DNA from: Alphaproteobacteria bacterium
Lineage (GTDB): Bacteria; Pseudomonadota; Alphaproteobacteria; Rickettsiales; 21-14-0-20-44-7
Assembly: GCA_013288575.1 (NCBI GenBank)
Contig: JABDBO010000003.1
Coordinates: 1 to 33,784 of the forward strand
Direction of reading: 5' to 3'
DNA length: 33,784 bases
The notes below the pieces were generated by a model. The model searched no databases, was not told the origin of the DNA, and saw nothing but the letters and a program-made list of their open reading frames with translations. This document shows, piece by piece, positions 22,813-30,887 of this stretch. The translations under genes were made by a program, and so were the position numbers. Numbering within the stretch: position 1 is the stretch's first letter; each line of letters begins with the position of its first letter.

Positions 22813-24303
22813 ATGTTCAACGAGGGTGGAAACCGCATATGCTCGCCTGAGCTGCTAGCGCAAATAGCAGAGGTAATTGACTCGGCGGTAGTAATTACAA
22901 AATTTGGCAGCCTCGGCCAGTTTGACCATCGCATAATCTACGCAAACCCGGCATTTACAAAACTTACCGGCTATAAAAATAACGAAATTATCGGCCGCTC
23001 ACCCGATGTTTTATGCGACCCACGCACTTCTGGTGACAAGATCATCGAGTTCTACACGCGCTGCGCACATGGCGGAAAATTCGCGGTAGAAATTGACAGC
23101 TTCAAAAAACTCGGCAGCGAAATTAAACTCCGCATGGAAGTGACACCGGTCATTGATGAAACTCAAGGCGTTAATTATTACATCCTATTTTTGAAAGATT
23201 TAGCACAAGCGGAAATTCGCGCTGCTATGCCGGAAAGCTTTGGCAGCCGCCCAACTTACGCTTACCAGCCACGTGAAGAACAAGAGCCGGCCCCTGCACT
23301 AAAACCGCAATATCATTTTGAAGTTCCGCCAGTAGCGGCAGTTAAACCAGCGGCAAAAGTTGAGGAAGAAGTTTTCCAATTCCAAACTCAATATCATCCA
23401 GAACCGCAAACTCAGCCACAATCACAGCCGGTTCAACAAGCAGTTCCGCCGAAAAAATTTGATGAACGTTATTGGCTTTCGCCTAACAATGATTTAACTC
23501 CTCATAGCACTCATAGCGCCGCAGAAGATGATGCTTTGCCAAAAGTTCCAGCTGAAATTTCTACTGATGAAAGCATTGCAGAATATTGCAAAACCCAGTT
23601 CTTAGCCAATATGAGCCATGATCTGCGTACGCCATTAAACGCAATTATCGGCTTTTCGGAAGTTATCAAAGACCAACTCTTCGGCCCGATTGATAACTCG
23701 CGTTATGTTTCATATGCCAATGATATTTTTAAAAGCGGACAAGAACTTTTCGCCACTATCAGCGAAATTATGGAGCTCTCTGAAATCGCGCCAGATGAAG
23801 ATTTAAGCGAAAACGAACGCATGAATATTTGCGATGTTATTGAATCAGTCATCGATGTCCTTTCGCCAAAAGCTTTTGAAGCTGATGTGAAAATTATCAA
23901 ATCGCTAAACGTTCACGAGCTGCGCTTAAAAGGCGATCGCCGCAAAATCAAACAAGCAGTAGCCGGCGTTATCAACAACGCGATCAAATATTCAGATAAA
24001 GCCAGCAAGATTGAAATTAGCGCTAATTTAAATGAAAAAGGTGACTTGAAACTCGTCGTTTATGCACGCTCTGCCAATATTATGCCAGCTCGCGGCGGCA
24101 ACGGTTTAATGGGCACCATCACAAAAAAAGCCGAAAGCGAATATCCGGAAATTTCGCTCGCCAAACGCTTTATCGAAGCACATGAAGGCAAATTCGCCAT
24201 TTTTAACTCAGCCATTTCCGGCACTGAAATTGCCATCACATTGCCAGCCACGCGGCTCTCGATGGAACAGGAAAAGAAAACCCTACTCAAAGTTATAAGC
24301 TAG
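22813..24303 (+). CDS. PAS domain histidine kinase-like protein with degenerate ATPase domain
   Basis: 496 residues from ATG 22813. No membrane segments, so cytoplasmic. Residues 10-135 form a PAS domain (ITKFGSLGQFDHRIIYANPA, FTKLTGYKNNEIIGRSPDVL). A Pro/Gln/Glu-rich linker covers about 140-255. The dimerisation box has the phosphoacceptor His269 in ANMSHDLRTPLNAIIGFSEV. The N-box survives (NNAIKYS, Asn388) but the DxGxG ATP-lid motif is missing, replaced by SANIMPARGGNGLMG; LAKRFIEAHEGKF and GTEIAITLP close the fold. The histidine is kept while ATP binding looks impaired, so it may act as a phosphatase, a DivL-like allosteric partner or a weak kinase. A DivL-type link to CtrA is only an idea. 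The frame extends to a TTG at 22756, which I judge not used. Confidence 0.78.
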   Translation: MFNEGGNRICSPELLAQIAEVIDSAVVITKFGSLGQFDHRIIYANPAFTKLTGYKNNEIIGRSPDVLCDPRTSGDKIIEFYTRCAHGGKFAVEIDSFKKLGSEIKLRMEVTPVIDETQGVNYYILFLKDLAQAEIRAAMPESFGSRPTYAYQPREEQEPAPALKPQYHFEVPPVAAVKPAAKVEEEVFQFQTQYHPEPQTQPQSQPVQQAVPPKKFDERYWLSPNNDLTPHSTHSAAEDDALPKVPAEISTDESIAEYCKTQFLANMSHDLRTPLNAIIGFSEVIKDQLFGPIDNSRYVSYANDIFKSGQELFATISEIMELSEIAPDEDLSENERMNICDVIESVIDVLSPKAFEADVKIIKSLNVHELRLKGDRRKIKQAVAGVINNAIKYSDKASKIEISANLNEKGDLKLVVYARSANIMPARGGNGLMGTITKKAESEYPEISLAKRFIEAHEGKFAIFNSAISGTEIAITLPATRLSMEQEKKTLLKVIS

Positions 24304-24309
24304 TACCAT

Positions 24310-24405
24310 TATTTATTATGAACATGCGCGAGGCAGAAGCCGAGCCCAGCCATGAGCTAGCGAAGCTATATTCCATCTAAAGCGGCAGGAGCCGCGAAGG
24401 GGAAA
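24310..24405. repeat. Intergenic cluster of three small hairpins
   Basis: The gap between the kinase gene and the MarR-type gene holds GGC-AGAA-GCC, TAGC-GAA-GCTA and GCGGC-AGGA-GCCGC in a row. The middle one contains GCGAAGC, known as an unusually stable mini-hairpin. It may be a repeat element or processing site; no other copy is seen in this window, and the T-run needed for a terminator is absent. Confidence 0.4.
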
Positions 24406-24465
24406 ATTAATAAATTGATGCTAAAAATGCTGGCATTTTTACAAATAAATTTGTATAATATTCAT

Positions 24466-24852
24466 ATGAAACACAAATTTACTCCGCAGCAGCATCGCGA
24501 ATATATTATCCTTTCACGCAAAACCGGGATGGATTGGCTGGAAGTTTTTTCCGGCAATACTGATTTTTATTCCACCTATTTCTGGGAGCTCTTAACCGAA
24601 ATGTGGTTCCATGATAAACCGGTGATGGTCTCTGACGCATTGCGTTATATGAAATCAATCAAAAGCCCATTCACTGCGCGCAAATATTTGCAAAAAGCCA
24701 TTGATGGCAAATTGGTAGTTGAGCGCAAAAACCCGAGTGATGAGCGTTCGATATTGGTTGAGCTACCGCCAGAAATGCGCAAGAAACTCGATGCATTTTT
24801 TGATAAGTCGATCGAGAAACTGCTGGATTCTGCCGAGAATTTGAAAAAGTGA
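24466..24852 (+). CDS. MarR-type winged-helix regulator (probable)
   Basis: 128 residues from ATG 24466. The C-terminal two thirds look like a winged helix: PVMVSDALRYMKSIKSPFTA (helix-turn-helix), RKYLQKAIDGKLVVERKNPS (recognition helix and wing), DERSILVELPPEMRKKLDAF (wing and dimer helix). The phrase DGKLVxxxxxPxDxRSxxVxL is typical of MarR family members, which repress genes until a ligand binds. The N-terminal helix carries FTPQQHREYIILSRKTGMDW. The frame opens further upstream at TTG 24415, but ATG 24466 gives a more natural protein. The neighbour on the 3' side converges with 10 bases between stops, so the target genes are not obvious. Confidence 0.75.
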   Translation: MKHKFTPQQHREYIILSRKTGMDWLEVFSGNTDFYSTYFWELLTEMWFHDKPVMVSDALRYMKSIKSPFTARKYLQKAIDGKLVVERKNPSDERSILVELPPEMRKKLDAFFDKSIEKLLDSAENLKK

Positions 24853-24862
24853 AAGTTAGAAG

Positions 24863-25270
24863 TTATTCTCTTTCAAAGCTTTTAACTTCAATAGCTCTCT
24901 TTGCCGTAATATTACTAGCCCAGCCATCAGATTCCATAATAAGACTCTCTTGTGGTGACATTGGAGCTTTTTCAACTTCCTGATTCGCTTCTTGTTGCGC
25001 GGTTAAAACAGTTAAACCGCCGATAGCTATAGCTGGTAAAGGTGACTTACGAAAAAATTCTTTTACTGAAAAGCTTGCATTTCTTATCGCGCCGCTTGGC
25101 AATTCCCAGCATAGATATATTGCAACACGAATTGGCCAAATTGGCCTTGCATTCCAACGCTGTGACGCCACATAATCATCGCTGTCCCTTTCTTCAGCAT
25201 AACCATCATTGGGAAATCTTTTGACTGATTCCAATAACGCGGATAGCAACTCTTCAATGCTTTCTCTCAT
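24863..25270 (-). CDS. Hypothetical protein with one possible membrane segment
   Basis: 135 residues, not recognised. It opens with an acidic helix (MRESIEELLSALLESVKRFP), has WNARPIWPIRVAIYLCWELP, a possible membrane-associated stretch (SPLPAIAIGGLTVLTA) and an acidic, charged tail. No signal peptide is seen. The gene stands alone between the converging MarR-type gene and acpS, with an AT-rich upstream region and no clear Shine-Dalgarno, so it could be weakly expressed or spurious. Codon use and an uninterrupted frame suggest it is probably real. Confidence 0.5.
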   Translation of the reverse strand: MRESIEELLSALLESVKRFPNDGYAEERDSDDYVASQRWNARPIWPIRVAIYLCWELPSGAIRNASFSVKEFFRKSPLPAIAIGGLTVLTAQQEANQEVEKAPMSPQESLIMESDGWASNITAKRAIEVKSFERE

Positions 25271-25321
25271 AAAATGAATATATACAAGCTATTAGCTATT
25301 GTCAATTTTCGTTAGCAATTA

Positions 25322-25666
25322 CTATTCTTCTACTATAGCAAACGCCACTGCATAGTGGAAATCATCACTCAATGTCAGGTGAATTTTAGCAGTTACGCCT
25401 TTGACAATCGCATAAGGCTGGCCGCTGGGATGGTTTAAGATTTTGATATCTTTAAAACCAGTCTGCCCAATTCCCGTGCCAAGCGCTTTTGAAATTGCTT
25501 CCTTGGCAGCGAATCGTTTGGCGTAATGCGCCATTTTGATCTCGCCGGTTTTATCGGTACGCTCTTCGTCGTTGAAAATGCGATTCAGAAATTTCTCACC
25601 AAATTCATCAATCATTCCGGCAATGCGGTTGATGTCGACTATATCTGTGCCAATTCCGATTATCAT
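25322..25666 (-). CDS. acpS: Holo-[acyl-carrier-protein] synthase
   Basis: 114 residues. AcpS transfers the 4'-phosphopantetheine of CoA to acyl carrier protein, switching on fatty acid synthesis. The metal and CoA site motif MIIGIGTDIVDINRI opens the protein; the second motif YAKRFAAKEAISKALGTGIG carries the WxxKEA-like glutamate and lysine; the end HYAVAFAIVEE is usual. It follows pdxJ with a single base between (TGA then ATG one base on), the arrangement found in many alphaproteobacteria and E. coli. Confidence 0.96.
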   Translation of the reverse strand: MIIGIGTDIVDINRIAGMIDEFGEKFLNRIFNDEERTDKTGEIKMAHYAKRFAAKEAISKALGTGIGQTGFKDIKILNHPSGQPYAIVKGVTAKIHLTLSDDFHYAVAFAIVEE

Positions 25667-25667
25667 A

Positions 25668-26402
25668 TCATGCCCCGAATTTGCGCGCCTTATCCATTAA
25701 AACCCGCATTTCGATTATTGCCATATCAAGCCCGGCGAATACGGCTTCACCGATCAAAAAATGCCCAATATTGAGTTCGCGGATAATTGGAATGGCGGCA
25801 ATTTTACTTACATTTCCGTAATTTAGCCCATGTCCGGCATGGCATTCCAGGTTCAATTCTTCAGCCTGGGTTGAAGAACACAGGATTTTTTCATATTCAC
25901 CCTTCTCGCCATGCGCATAAGCGCCGGTATGAAATTCAATTACCGGGGCTTTAAGTTCAGCCGCAGCTTCCACCTGTTTGGCATCGGCATTAATGAATAG
26001 CGAAACGCGGATTCCTGCGGCCGATAATTCCTCAACATAGCGCTTTAATTCATCTTTAAGCCGTGACACATCCAAGCCACCTTCAGTTGTCACTTCCTCC
26101 CTTCTTTCGGGAACCAGGCAAACCGCATGAGGCTTTGTTTTTAAAGCAATTTTTAGCATTTCAGGGGTAGCTGCCATTTCCAGATTAAGTGGCAGATTTA
26201 CCTCCATTTTGAGCTCTTCTATATCCCGGTCTTTTATATGCCTTCTATCTTCGCGCAAATGGGCGGTAATTCCGTCCGCACCGGCATCGGAAGCAAGCTG
26301 GGCAGCACGTAGCGGCGAAGGATGCACCCCGCCGCGGGCGTTACGAATTGTTGCAACATGGTCAATATTTACGCCAAGCCTCAGTTTTTGAACGATTGTC
26401 AA
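25668..26402 (-). CDS. pdxJ: Pyridoxine 5'-phosphate synthase
   Basis: 244 residues. PdxJ condenses 1-deoxyxylulose 5-phosphate with 3-amino-2-oxopropyl phosphate to pyridoxine 5'-phosphate. Signatures are [20 protein letters not shown] at residues 8-27, [35 protein letters not shown], then [14 protein letters not shown] and [20 protein letters not shown], the phosphate-binding end. The start is TTG 26402, backed by a strong AAGGAG 7 bases upstream. It heads the pdxJ-acpS operon and diverges from the NlpC/P60 lipoprotein gene over about 60 bases, which must contain both promoters. Confidence 0.96.
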   Translation of the reverse strand: MTIVQKLRLGVNIDHVATIRNARGGVHPSPLRAAQLASDAGADGITAHLREDRRHIKDRDIEELKMEVNLPLNLEMAATPEMLKIALKTKPHAVCLVPERREEVTTEGGLDVSRLKDELKRYVEELSAAGIRVSLFINADAKQVEAAAELKAPVIEFHTGAYAHGEKGEYEKILCSSTQAEELNLECHAGHGLNYGNVSKIAAIPIIRELNIGHFLIGEAVFAGLDMAIIEMRVLMDKARKFGA

Positions 26403-26464
26403 GCACTTCTCCTTAGAAAAACCTAGATATTTAAATTTTTTTCATTATGGTAACTTCCGCGCAA

Positions 26465-26998
26465 ATGAAAAGACTAAAAAAACTAATTGCCATAATATTT
26501 TTATCCGGTCTGACTGCCTGTGGCACCAGCATGCACGCCTCGCGTGACCCAAACCCAGAAGTTTATACGGATGCGGATGACTTTTATGATAGCGTCATCA
26601 CTGAAATAAATTACACGCCTGATCAGCAAAAGCTCATAAACTATAGCCGCGGCCTGCTTGGCACTGATTATAGCTATGGTAGCGAAAACCCGACTGATGG
26701 GTTTGATTGCAGCGGTTTCACTCAATATGTTTATGCCAAGTCATTGAATTTTAAGCTTCCTCGCACTGCACGTGAGATGGCGCAAACCGGTGAGCCGGTA
26801 AACATAGCTGACCTAAAAGCGGGAGACCTAGTATTTTTTAATTTATTAGGCTTCAAATATTCACATGTTGGTATATATATTGGTAACGGCCGGTTCTTCC
26901 ATGCCAGCACGAATCAGAAAGCAATTGTAATAGGGAATTTGAAAAATGAGTATTTTGCAAAAAGATATAACGGCGCTAGACGAGTCTTATCAAGCTAG
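26465..26998 (+). CDS. NlpC/P60 family lipoprotein, peptidoglycan endopeptidase
   Basis: 177 residues from ATG 26465. A lipoprotein signal (MKRLKKLIAIIFLSGLTAC, Cys19) predicts an envelope anchor. The NlpC/P60 core follows: the catalytic cysteine in TDGFDCSGFTQYVYAKSLNF, PRTAREMAQTGEPV, LKAGDLVFFNLLG, the catalytic histidine in YSHVGIYIGNGRFFHAS and the closing NEYFAKRYNGARRV. Such enzymes, Spr/MepS among them, cut peptide crosslinks in the wall during growth. ATG 26447 lies in frame upstream, but the later start gives the better signal peptide. The gene overlaps the dnaN reading frame by 53 bases. Confidence 0.88.
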   Translation: MKRLKKLIAIIFLSGLTACGTSMHASRDPNPEVYTDADDFYDSVITEINYTPDQQKLINYSRGLLGTDYSYGSENPTDGFDCSGFTQYVYAKSLNFKLPRTAREMAQTGEPVNIADLKAGDLVFFNLLGFKYSHVGIYIGNGRFFHASTNQKAIVIGNLKNEYFAKRYNGARRVLSS

Positions 26999-28139
26999 TG
27001 AGCCAGTTGCCAAAAAGGGCAATATTAAATTTTCAATTGATCGCGCCAATATTTTGCGCGCGCTTTCGCATATTCAATCAGTTGTTGAAAAACGCACAAC
27101 CATTCCTGTGCTGTCAAATGTGAAGCTGGAAATTGAAAGTGATAAGCTGCGCTTAACCGCAACTGATATGGAAATTTCCATCACTGAAACTATTCCGGTT
27201 AAATCATCCGGCAATGGCGCAACAACGCTCTCTGCGCAGATTTTATATGATATCATCCGCAAACTTCCGGAAGGTTCGGAAGTTGAATTCTCAAGCGGCA
27301 AAAATGACCAGGTGGAAGTTAAAGCGGGCCGTTCTAAATTTAAACTTCTTTCACTTCCGGCTGAAACTTTCCCGGCACTAGAGCAAAATGATTTGCCGCA
27401 TAAATTTACATTGCCGGCCAAAGAAATGCGCTCGCTGATTGATAAAGTCCGCTTTGCGATTTCGAATGAGGAAACCCGTTATTATTTGAACGGAATTTAT
27501 TTGCACACCGGCGAAGAAAATGGCTCAGCAGTTTTGCGCACAGCTTCAACTGATGGCCACCGTTTGGCGCGGGTATCAATTAACCAACCAGCGGGCGCGG
27601 CAGAAATTCCGGGTGTTATTATTCCGAAGAAAACGGTTGGCGAATTGCGCAAACTTTTGGCTGAATATCAAAATGAAGTTGAAGTTTCGCTTTCTGAAAC
27701 CAAAATTATTTTCAGCTTCGGCGATGTGATTGTTTCTTCAAAATTGATCGACGGCAAATTCCCTGATTATGACCGCGTTATTCCGAAAGGTAATGACAAA
27801 ATCTTGGAGGTGAATTCAAAAGAATTCGCTGAAGCGGTTGACCGCGTTTCGACAATTTCAATGGAAAAAGCGCGCGCGATTAAACTCTCAATCAAAACTG
27901 GCCTAATCGGCATTTCGACTGATTCACCAGATGGCAGTAATGCCAACGAGGAATTGGAAGCAAGTTACAGCGCCGATGCGATCGAAACTGGTTACAACTT
28001 CCGGTATATACTTGATATGATGGGGCAAATTGAGGGCGAAACGACACAATTCATGCTTGCTGACGCTTCAAGCCCAGCATTAGTGAGAGATCCTAGTGAC
28101 GTTTCAGTACTTTATGTCATTATGCCAATGAGAATCTGA
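26946..28139 (+). CDS. dnaN: DNA polymerase III beta sliding clamp
   Basis: 397 residues as read from ATG 26946; the usual length is about 366-375. The clamp begins NIKFSIDRANILRALSHIQS, VVEKRTTIPVLSNVKLEI, has LRLTATDMEISI, YYLNGIYLHTG, STDGHRLARVSI and FPDYDRVIPKGN, and ends ALVRDPSDVSVLYVIMPMRI. It forms the ring that tethers polymerase III. Compared with relatives it has about 25 extra residues before the normal start. The only ordinary start in frame is ATG 26946, with GGGAA upstream, and it overlaps the lipoprotein gene by 53 bases. An ATT start at 27024 behind AAGGG would give the standard N terminus. recF, its usual partner, comes only after two large inserted genes. Confidence 0.95.
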   Translation: MSILQKDITALDESYQASEPVAKKGNIKFSIDRANILRALSHIQSVVEKRTTIPVLSNVKLEIESDKLRLTATDMEISITETIPVKSSGNGATTLSAQILYDIIRKLPEGSEVEFSSGKNDQVEVKAGRSKFKLLSLPAETFPALEQNDLPHKFTLPAKEMRSLIDKVRFAISNEETRYYLNGIYLHTGEENGSAVLRTASTDGHRLARVSINQPAGAAEIPGVIIPKKTVGELRKLLAEYQNEVEVSLSETKIIFSFGDVIVSSKLIDGKFPDYDRVIPKGNDKILEVNSKEFAEAVDRVSTISMEKARAIKLSIKTGLIGISTDSPDGSNANEELEASYSADAIETGYNFRYILDMMGQIEGETTQFMLADASSPALVRDPSDVSVLYVIMPMRI

Positions 28140-28166
28140 CCTTAGAATTTGGTGTTAATATAAGGC

Positions 28167-28184
28167 GTTAATTCAAAAATTAAC
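28167..28184. promoter_or_regulatory. Small perfect AT hairpin / TTAA pair upstream of the pilin-like genes
   Basis: GTTAATT-CAAA-AATTAAC is a perfect 7-bp palindrome in the 77-base gap after dnaN. It has no T-run, so it is a poor terminator. It also reads as TTAA-N8-TTAA, one base wider than a CtrA box and with the spacing seen upstream of ctrA. It could be an operator for the following gene, or chance. Confidence 0.3.
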
Positions 28185-28216
28185 CCGTTCTTAAGGCATA
28201 AATTATAGAATGGGTA

Positions 28217-30820
28217 ATGGCTTTACATAAAGATTTAAATAGGGGTTTTGCCCTCATTATTCTAGCCGTATTACTCGCCATTTTAGGCTTGGTTCTGATT
28301 AGCCGCGTCCCGGCTCAGCCCGATAAAGATAAAGTTGTTTTTATTAGAACCCAAACCAAGCTGGATGCTATTCATGCAGCTTTGCTGAATTATTATAATC
28401 TTAATTCTGGAACTTTGCCCTGCCCAGCCAATCCAACATTAAACACAAAAATCGATGCCGCTTTCGGCACTGCAGTTGCAACCGGTGCCGCATGTTCCAC
28501 AACCGCTTCCTGCCCCGCAGGTTTAGTTTGTGCAGCGGCTGACCCTAATGCTGCTGGCAATTCTACAGCTAACCAAATTAAAATTGGCGGCGTACCGACT
28601 AAAACTTTAGGCTTGCCTGATGAATATGCTTTTGACGAATGGGGTAACCGCCTGACTTTTGCGGTTGATCCAACTGCTGCCGAAAATATAGGCGTTTATT
28701 ATATTGATCGAACTGGTGCTAGTCCCGCTACTGTTCAATATAGCAACACAGCTAATCCTTGTTACACTTCCGCTTCGGCCGCTACTCCAAATTCCGCAAT
28801 TGCGCCAAAAAATTCACGCTGCTTAACTGACGATGTCTTAAATCCAATTACTATTCCGGCCGGCCAATTGCTAACTTATGGCACACATAAGGGTGTTGCC
28901 GCTTTCATAGTTGCGCATGGCAAAGATGGCTCTGCCATTTGGAACCGTAACGGCACTTCGGCAGGCACTTGTGCTAATTATAAAAATCCTAGCGGCACTG
29001 CGCTTATAACAACGGCAACCAGTGGCCTGGCAATTCCTTCTGAGGTCGAAAATTGTAACAATGATGCTAGCTTTATTATGGATACGGAAGGCGAAACTAA
29101 AGACAGCGCAAGCGGCAAATCAAGTTATTACGATGATCTCACAACCTATTTCGTGCCTGGCAAAACTTGCAATAATCCAATTTTTGCGATGATGATTTTG
29201 TCGGGCAGCGCAGTCTCAAAAGCTGAAAAAGATTATTCTGTCGGTAAGTTATGCGACGATGGAACCTACATGAGCGCGGAACAATTAGCAGCGAGCGATT
29301 CAGGCAACCTCTGGATTGCTACTAACGGTAGCACCGCTGGCAGTATAATGAATGGTAGTTATTGCTTGGAGTTGGCTAATGGTAATCCTTTATGCGTTGT
29401 TACCGGAGGCATAAATACAGATGATAAGATATCATTCCCTATGTTTTGGGCAATCCTGCCGCCAGATACCAAAACTTTTACCGCATCTGGATCAACCAAT
29501 TACACAGGTGCTAATTGCCTACTCGCACCACAACCAGCCCCTCCCGGCGCGGGTGTGAGTTATATCCGGCGCTACAAATCTACTAAATGCGTTGAACTTA
29601 ATACATTCTCAAATGTTGTGATGTGCGCTCTTGGCTCAAACGGCACTAATTCCGGTTTTGGCCATATATTTGAAGTTGATACCAACAACACAACATGTCC
29701 AATTATCCAGACCCCTTCATATTATATATCGGGATCTATGACGAGCACCTATCCGTCTGTCTATAGCGATATACTTGCCTGTGCTCCATTCGTTTCAACT
29801 TCTGATATGGTATGTATAAGACAATGGGCCGGTGGAAGCAAAATAGCTGCGTATAGATTGCCTTCCGTTTATGACCATGATGCACATGCTGGCGGCGCCC
29901 CTAGCGGCTCAACAACAACTTTAAACCCATATCTGCCAGTCGGTACAAATACAACTGCCTATTATATTGGTAAAAATGAAGATGGTGGGCAGGCCGATTG
30001 CAAAACTTTGAGCACTGATGAAGTGCTCTGCGTTGTTGCTTATGAGGATATGTATTACGCCGGGGCCGGCCCAACATATTATTGGCGACCAAGGCTTGAT
30101 GTACTCGTTTTTGACAAAGATATCACCACTACTTCTTTAGCTGATACAACCACTTTATGTACAACTACTAGCGGATCAAGCTCTTGCACAAGCCCAGTTG
30201 CAACAAACCCTATTCGCACAAGCACTAGCGGTACAGACTTGCCTTCGCCTAATCCTAACAATAACTGGAATAGTTATTCGCCAGTCAGCGGCACATATGT
30301 ACCACCTAATATTGGCGGCATGTATGGTTTAACCTTCCATTCCACTGATAATCCTCAGGAATATGCCACTGGTGTCTTTTGCAACCCTTACACAACTTTA
30401 GTTGGCGGCGTATTAACTCCAACTCCTGGCAAATTTACCTGCGTAGTAACTTTTTATGGAACTACTGGCTCTCCTAATGATGGGGTTGATGCGGGAGTAT
30501 TTATTGTCACCGCGGGTAGTAGAAGCTTAAATGTTGCACCAACCATAACTGCAGCGCCCGCCCCTACTTGCTCGAGTGCTGGCGGTTATTATGGCGATTA
30601 TCAAACCTGCTCAAAAACATTCTCAAATAACAATAAATTCTTTTGTTTGCAGCAAAATGGCGGCACCACTTGGTTAACTGGTCACCAATACAGAACTATT
30701 TCTTTCCCTGCTGATGGCAACGGATCATGCTCAATTGGTAAATGGAATGATATCCCATTTTATAATTCTATAACTAATCCGAGTGAAGTTTTGACGCAGA
30801 CTACATTCATTCGTAAATAA
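28217..30820 (+). CDS. Giant pilin-like secreted protein, first of tandem pair
   Basis: 867 residues. The N terminus resembles a prepilin: MALHKDLNRG, then FALIILAVLLAILGLVLI, followed by a helix (KLDAIHAALLNYYNLN) and LPCPANP. However, the Glu normally at mature position 5 is absent. Next comes a pseudopilin-like head with GGVPTKTLGLPDEYAFDEWG, NRLTFAV and ITIPAGQLLTYGTHKGVAAF. This N-terminal part, about residues 1-320, belongs to a family seen in alphaproteobacteria (LPCPA...TLGLP...DxWGNR). From about 380 on is a Cys/Asn/Thr/Gly-rich region with six Cys pairs 10-20 residues apart (383/393, 458/470, 522/533, 595/605, 722/742, 798/810). I infer an exported surface structure or minor pilin with a large binding head. 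It lies directly downstream of dnaN. Confidence 0.75.
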   Translation: MALHKDLNRGFALIILAVLLAILGLVLISRVPAQPDKDKVVFIRTQTKLDAIHAALLNYYNLNSGTLPCPANPTLNTKIDAAFGTAVATGAACSTTASCPAGLVCAAADPNAAGNSTANQIKIGGVPTKTLGLPDEYAFDEWGNRLTFAVDPTAAENIGVYYIDRTGASPATVQYSNTANPCYTSASAATPNSAIAPKNSRCLTDDVLNPITIPAGQLLTYGTHKGVAAFIVAHGKDGSAIWNRNGTSAGTCANYKNPSGTALITTATSGLAIPSEVENCNNDASFIMDTEGETKDSASGKSSYYDDLTTYFVPGKTCNNPIFAMMILSGSAVSKAEKDYSVGKLCDDGTYMSAEQLAASDSGNLWIATNGSTAGSIMNGSYCLELANGNPLCVVTGGINTDDKISFPMFWAILPPDTKTFTASGSTNYTGANCLLAPQPAPPGAGVSYIRRYKSTKCVELNTFSNVVMCALGSNGTNSGFGHIFEVDTNNTTCPIIQTPSYYISGSMTSTYPSVYSDILACAPFVSTSDMVCIRQWAGGSKIAAYRLPSVYDHDAHAGGAPSGSTTTLNPYLPVGTNTTAYYIGKNEDGGQADCKTLSTDEVLCVVAYEDMYYAGAGPTYYWRPRLDVLVFDKDITTTSLADTTTLCTTTSGSSSCTSPVATNPIRTSTSGTDLPSPNPNNNWNSYSPVSGTYVPPNIGGMYGLTFHSTDNPQEYATGVFCNPYTTLVGGVLTPTPGKFTCVVTFYGTTGSPNDGVDAGVFIVTAGSRSLNVAPTITAAPAPTCSSAGGYYGDYQTCSKTFSNNNKFFCLQQNGGTTWLTGHQYRTISFPADGNGSCSIGKWNDIPFYNSITNPSEVLTQTTFIRK

Positions 30821-30887
30821 CTATAACTTCAATAAAACTTTACATGGGTTCAAGAGTTGATAAAATATTTGAAATAGGGTTTAGATT

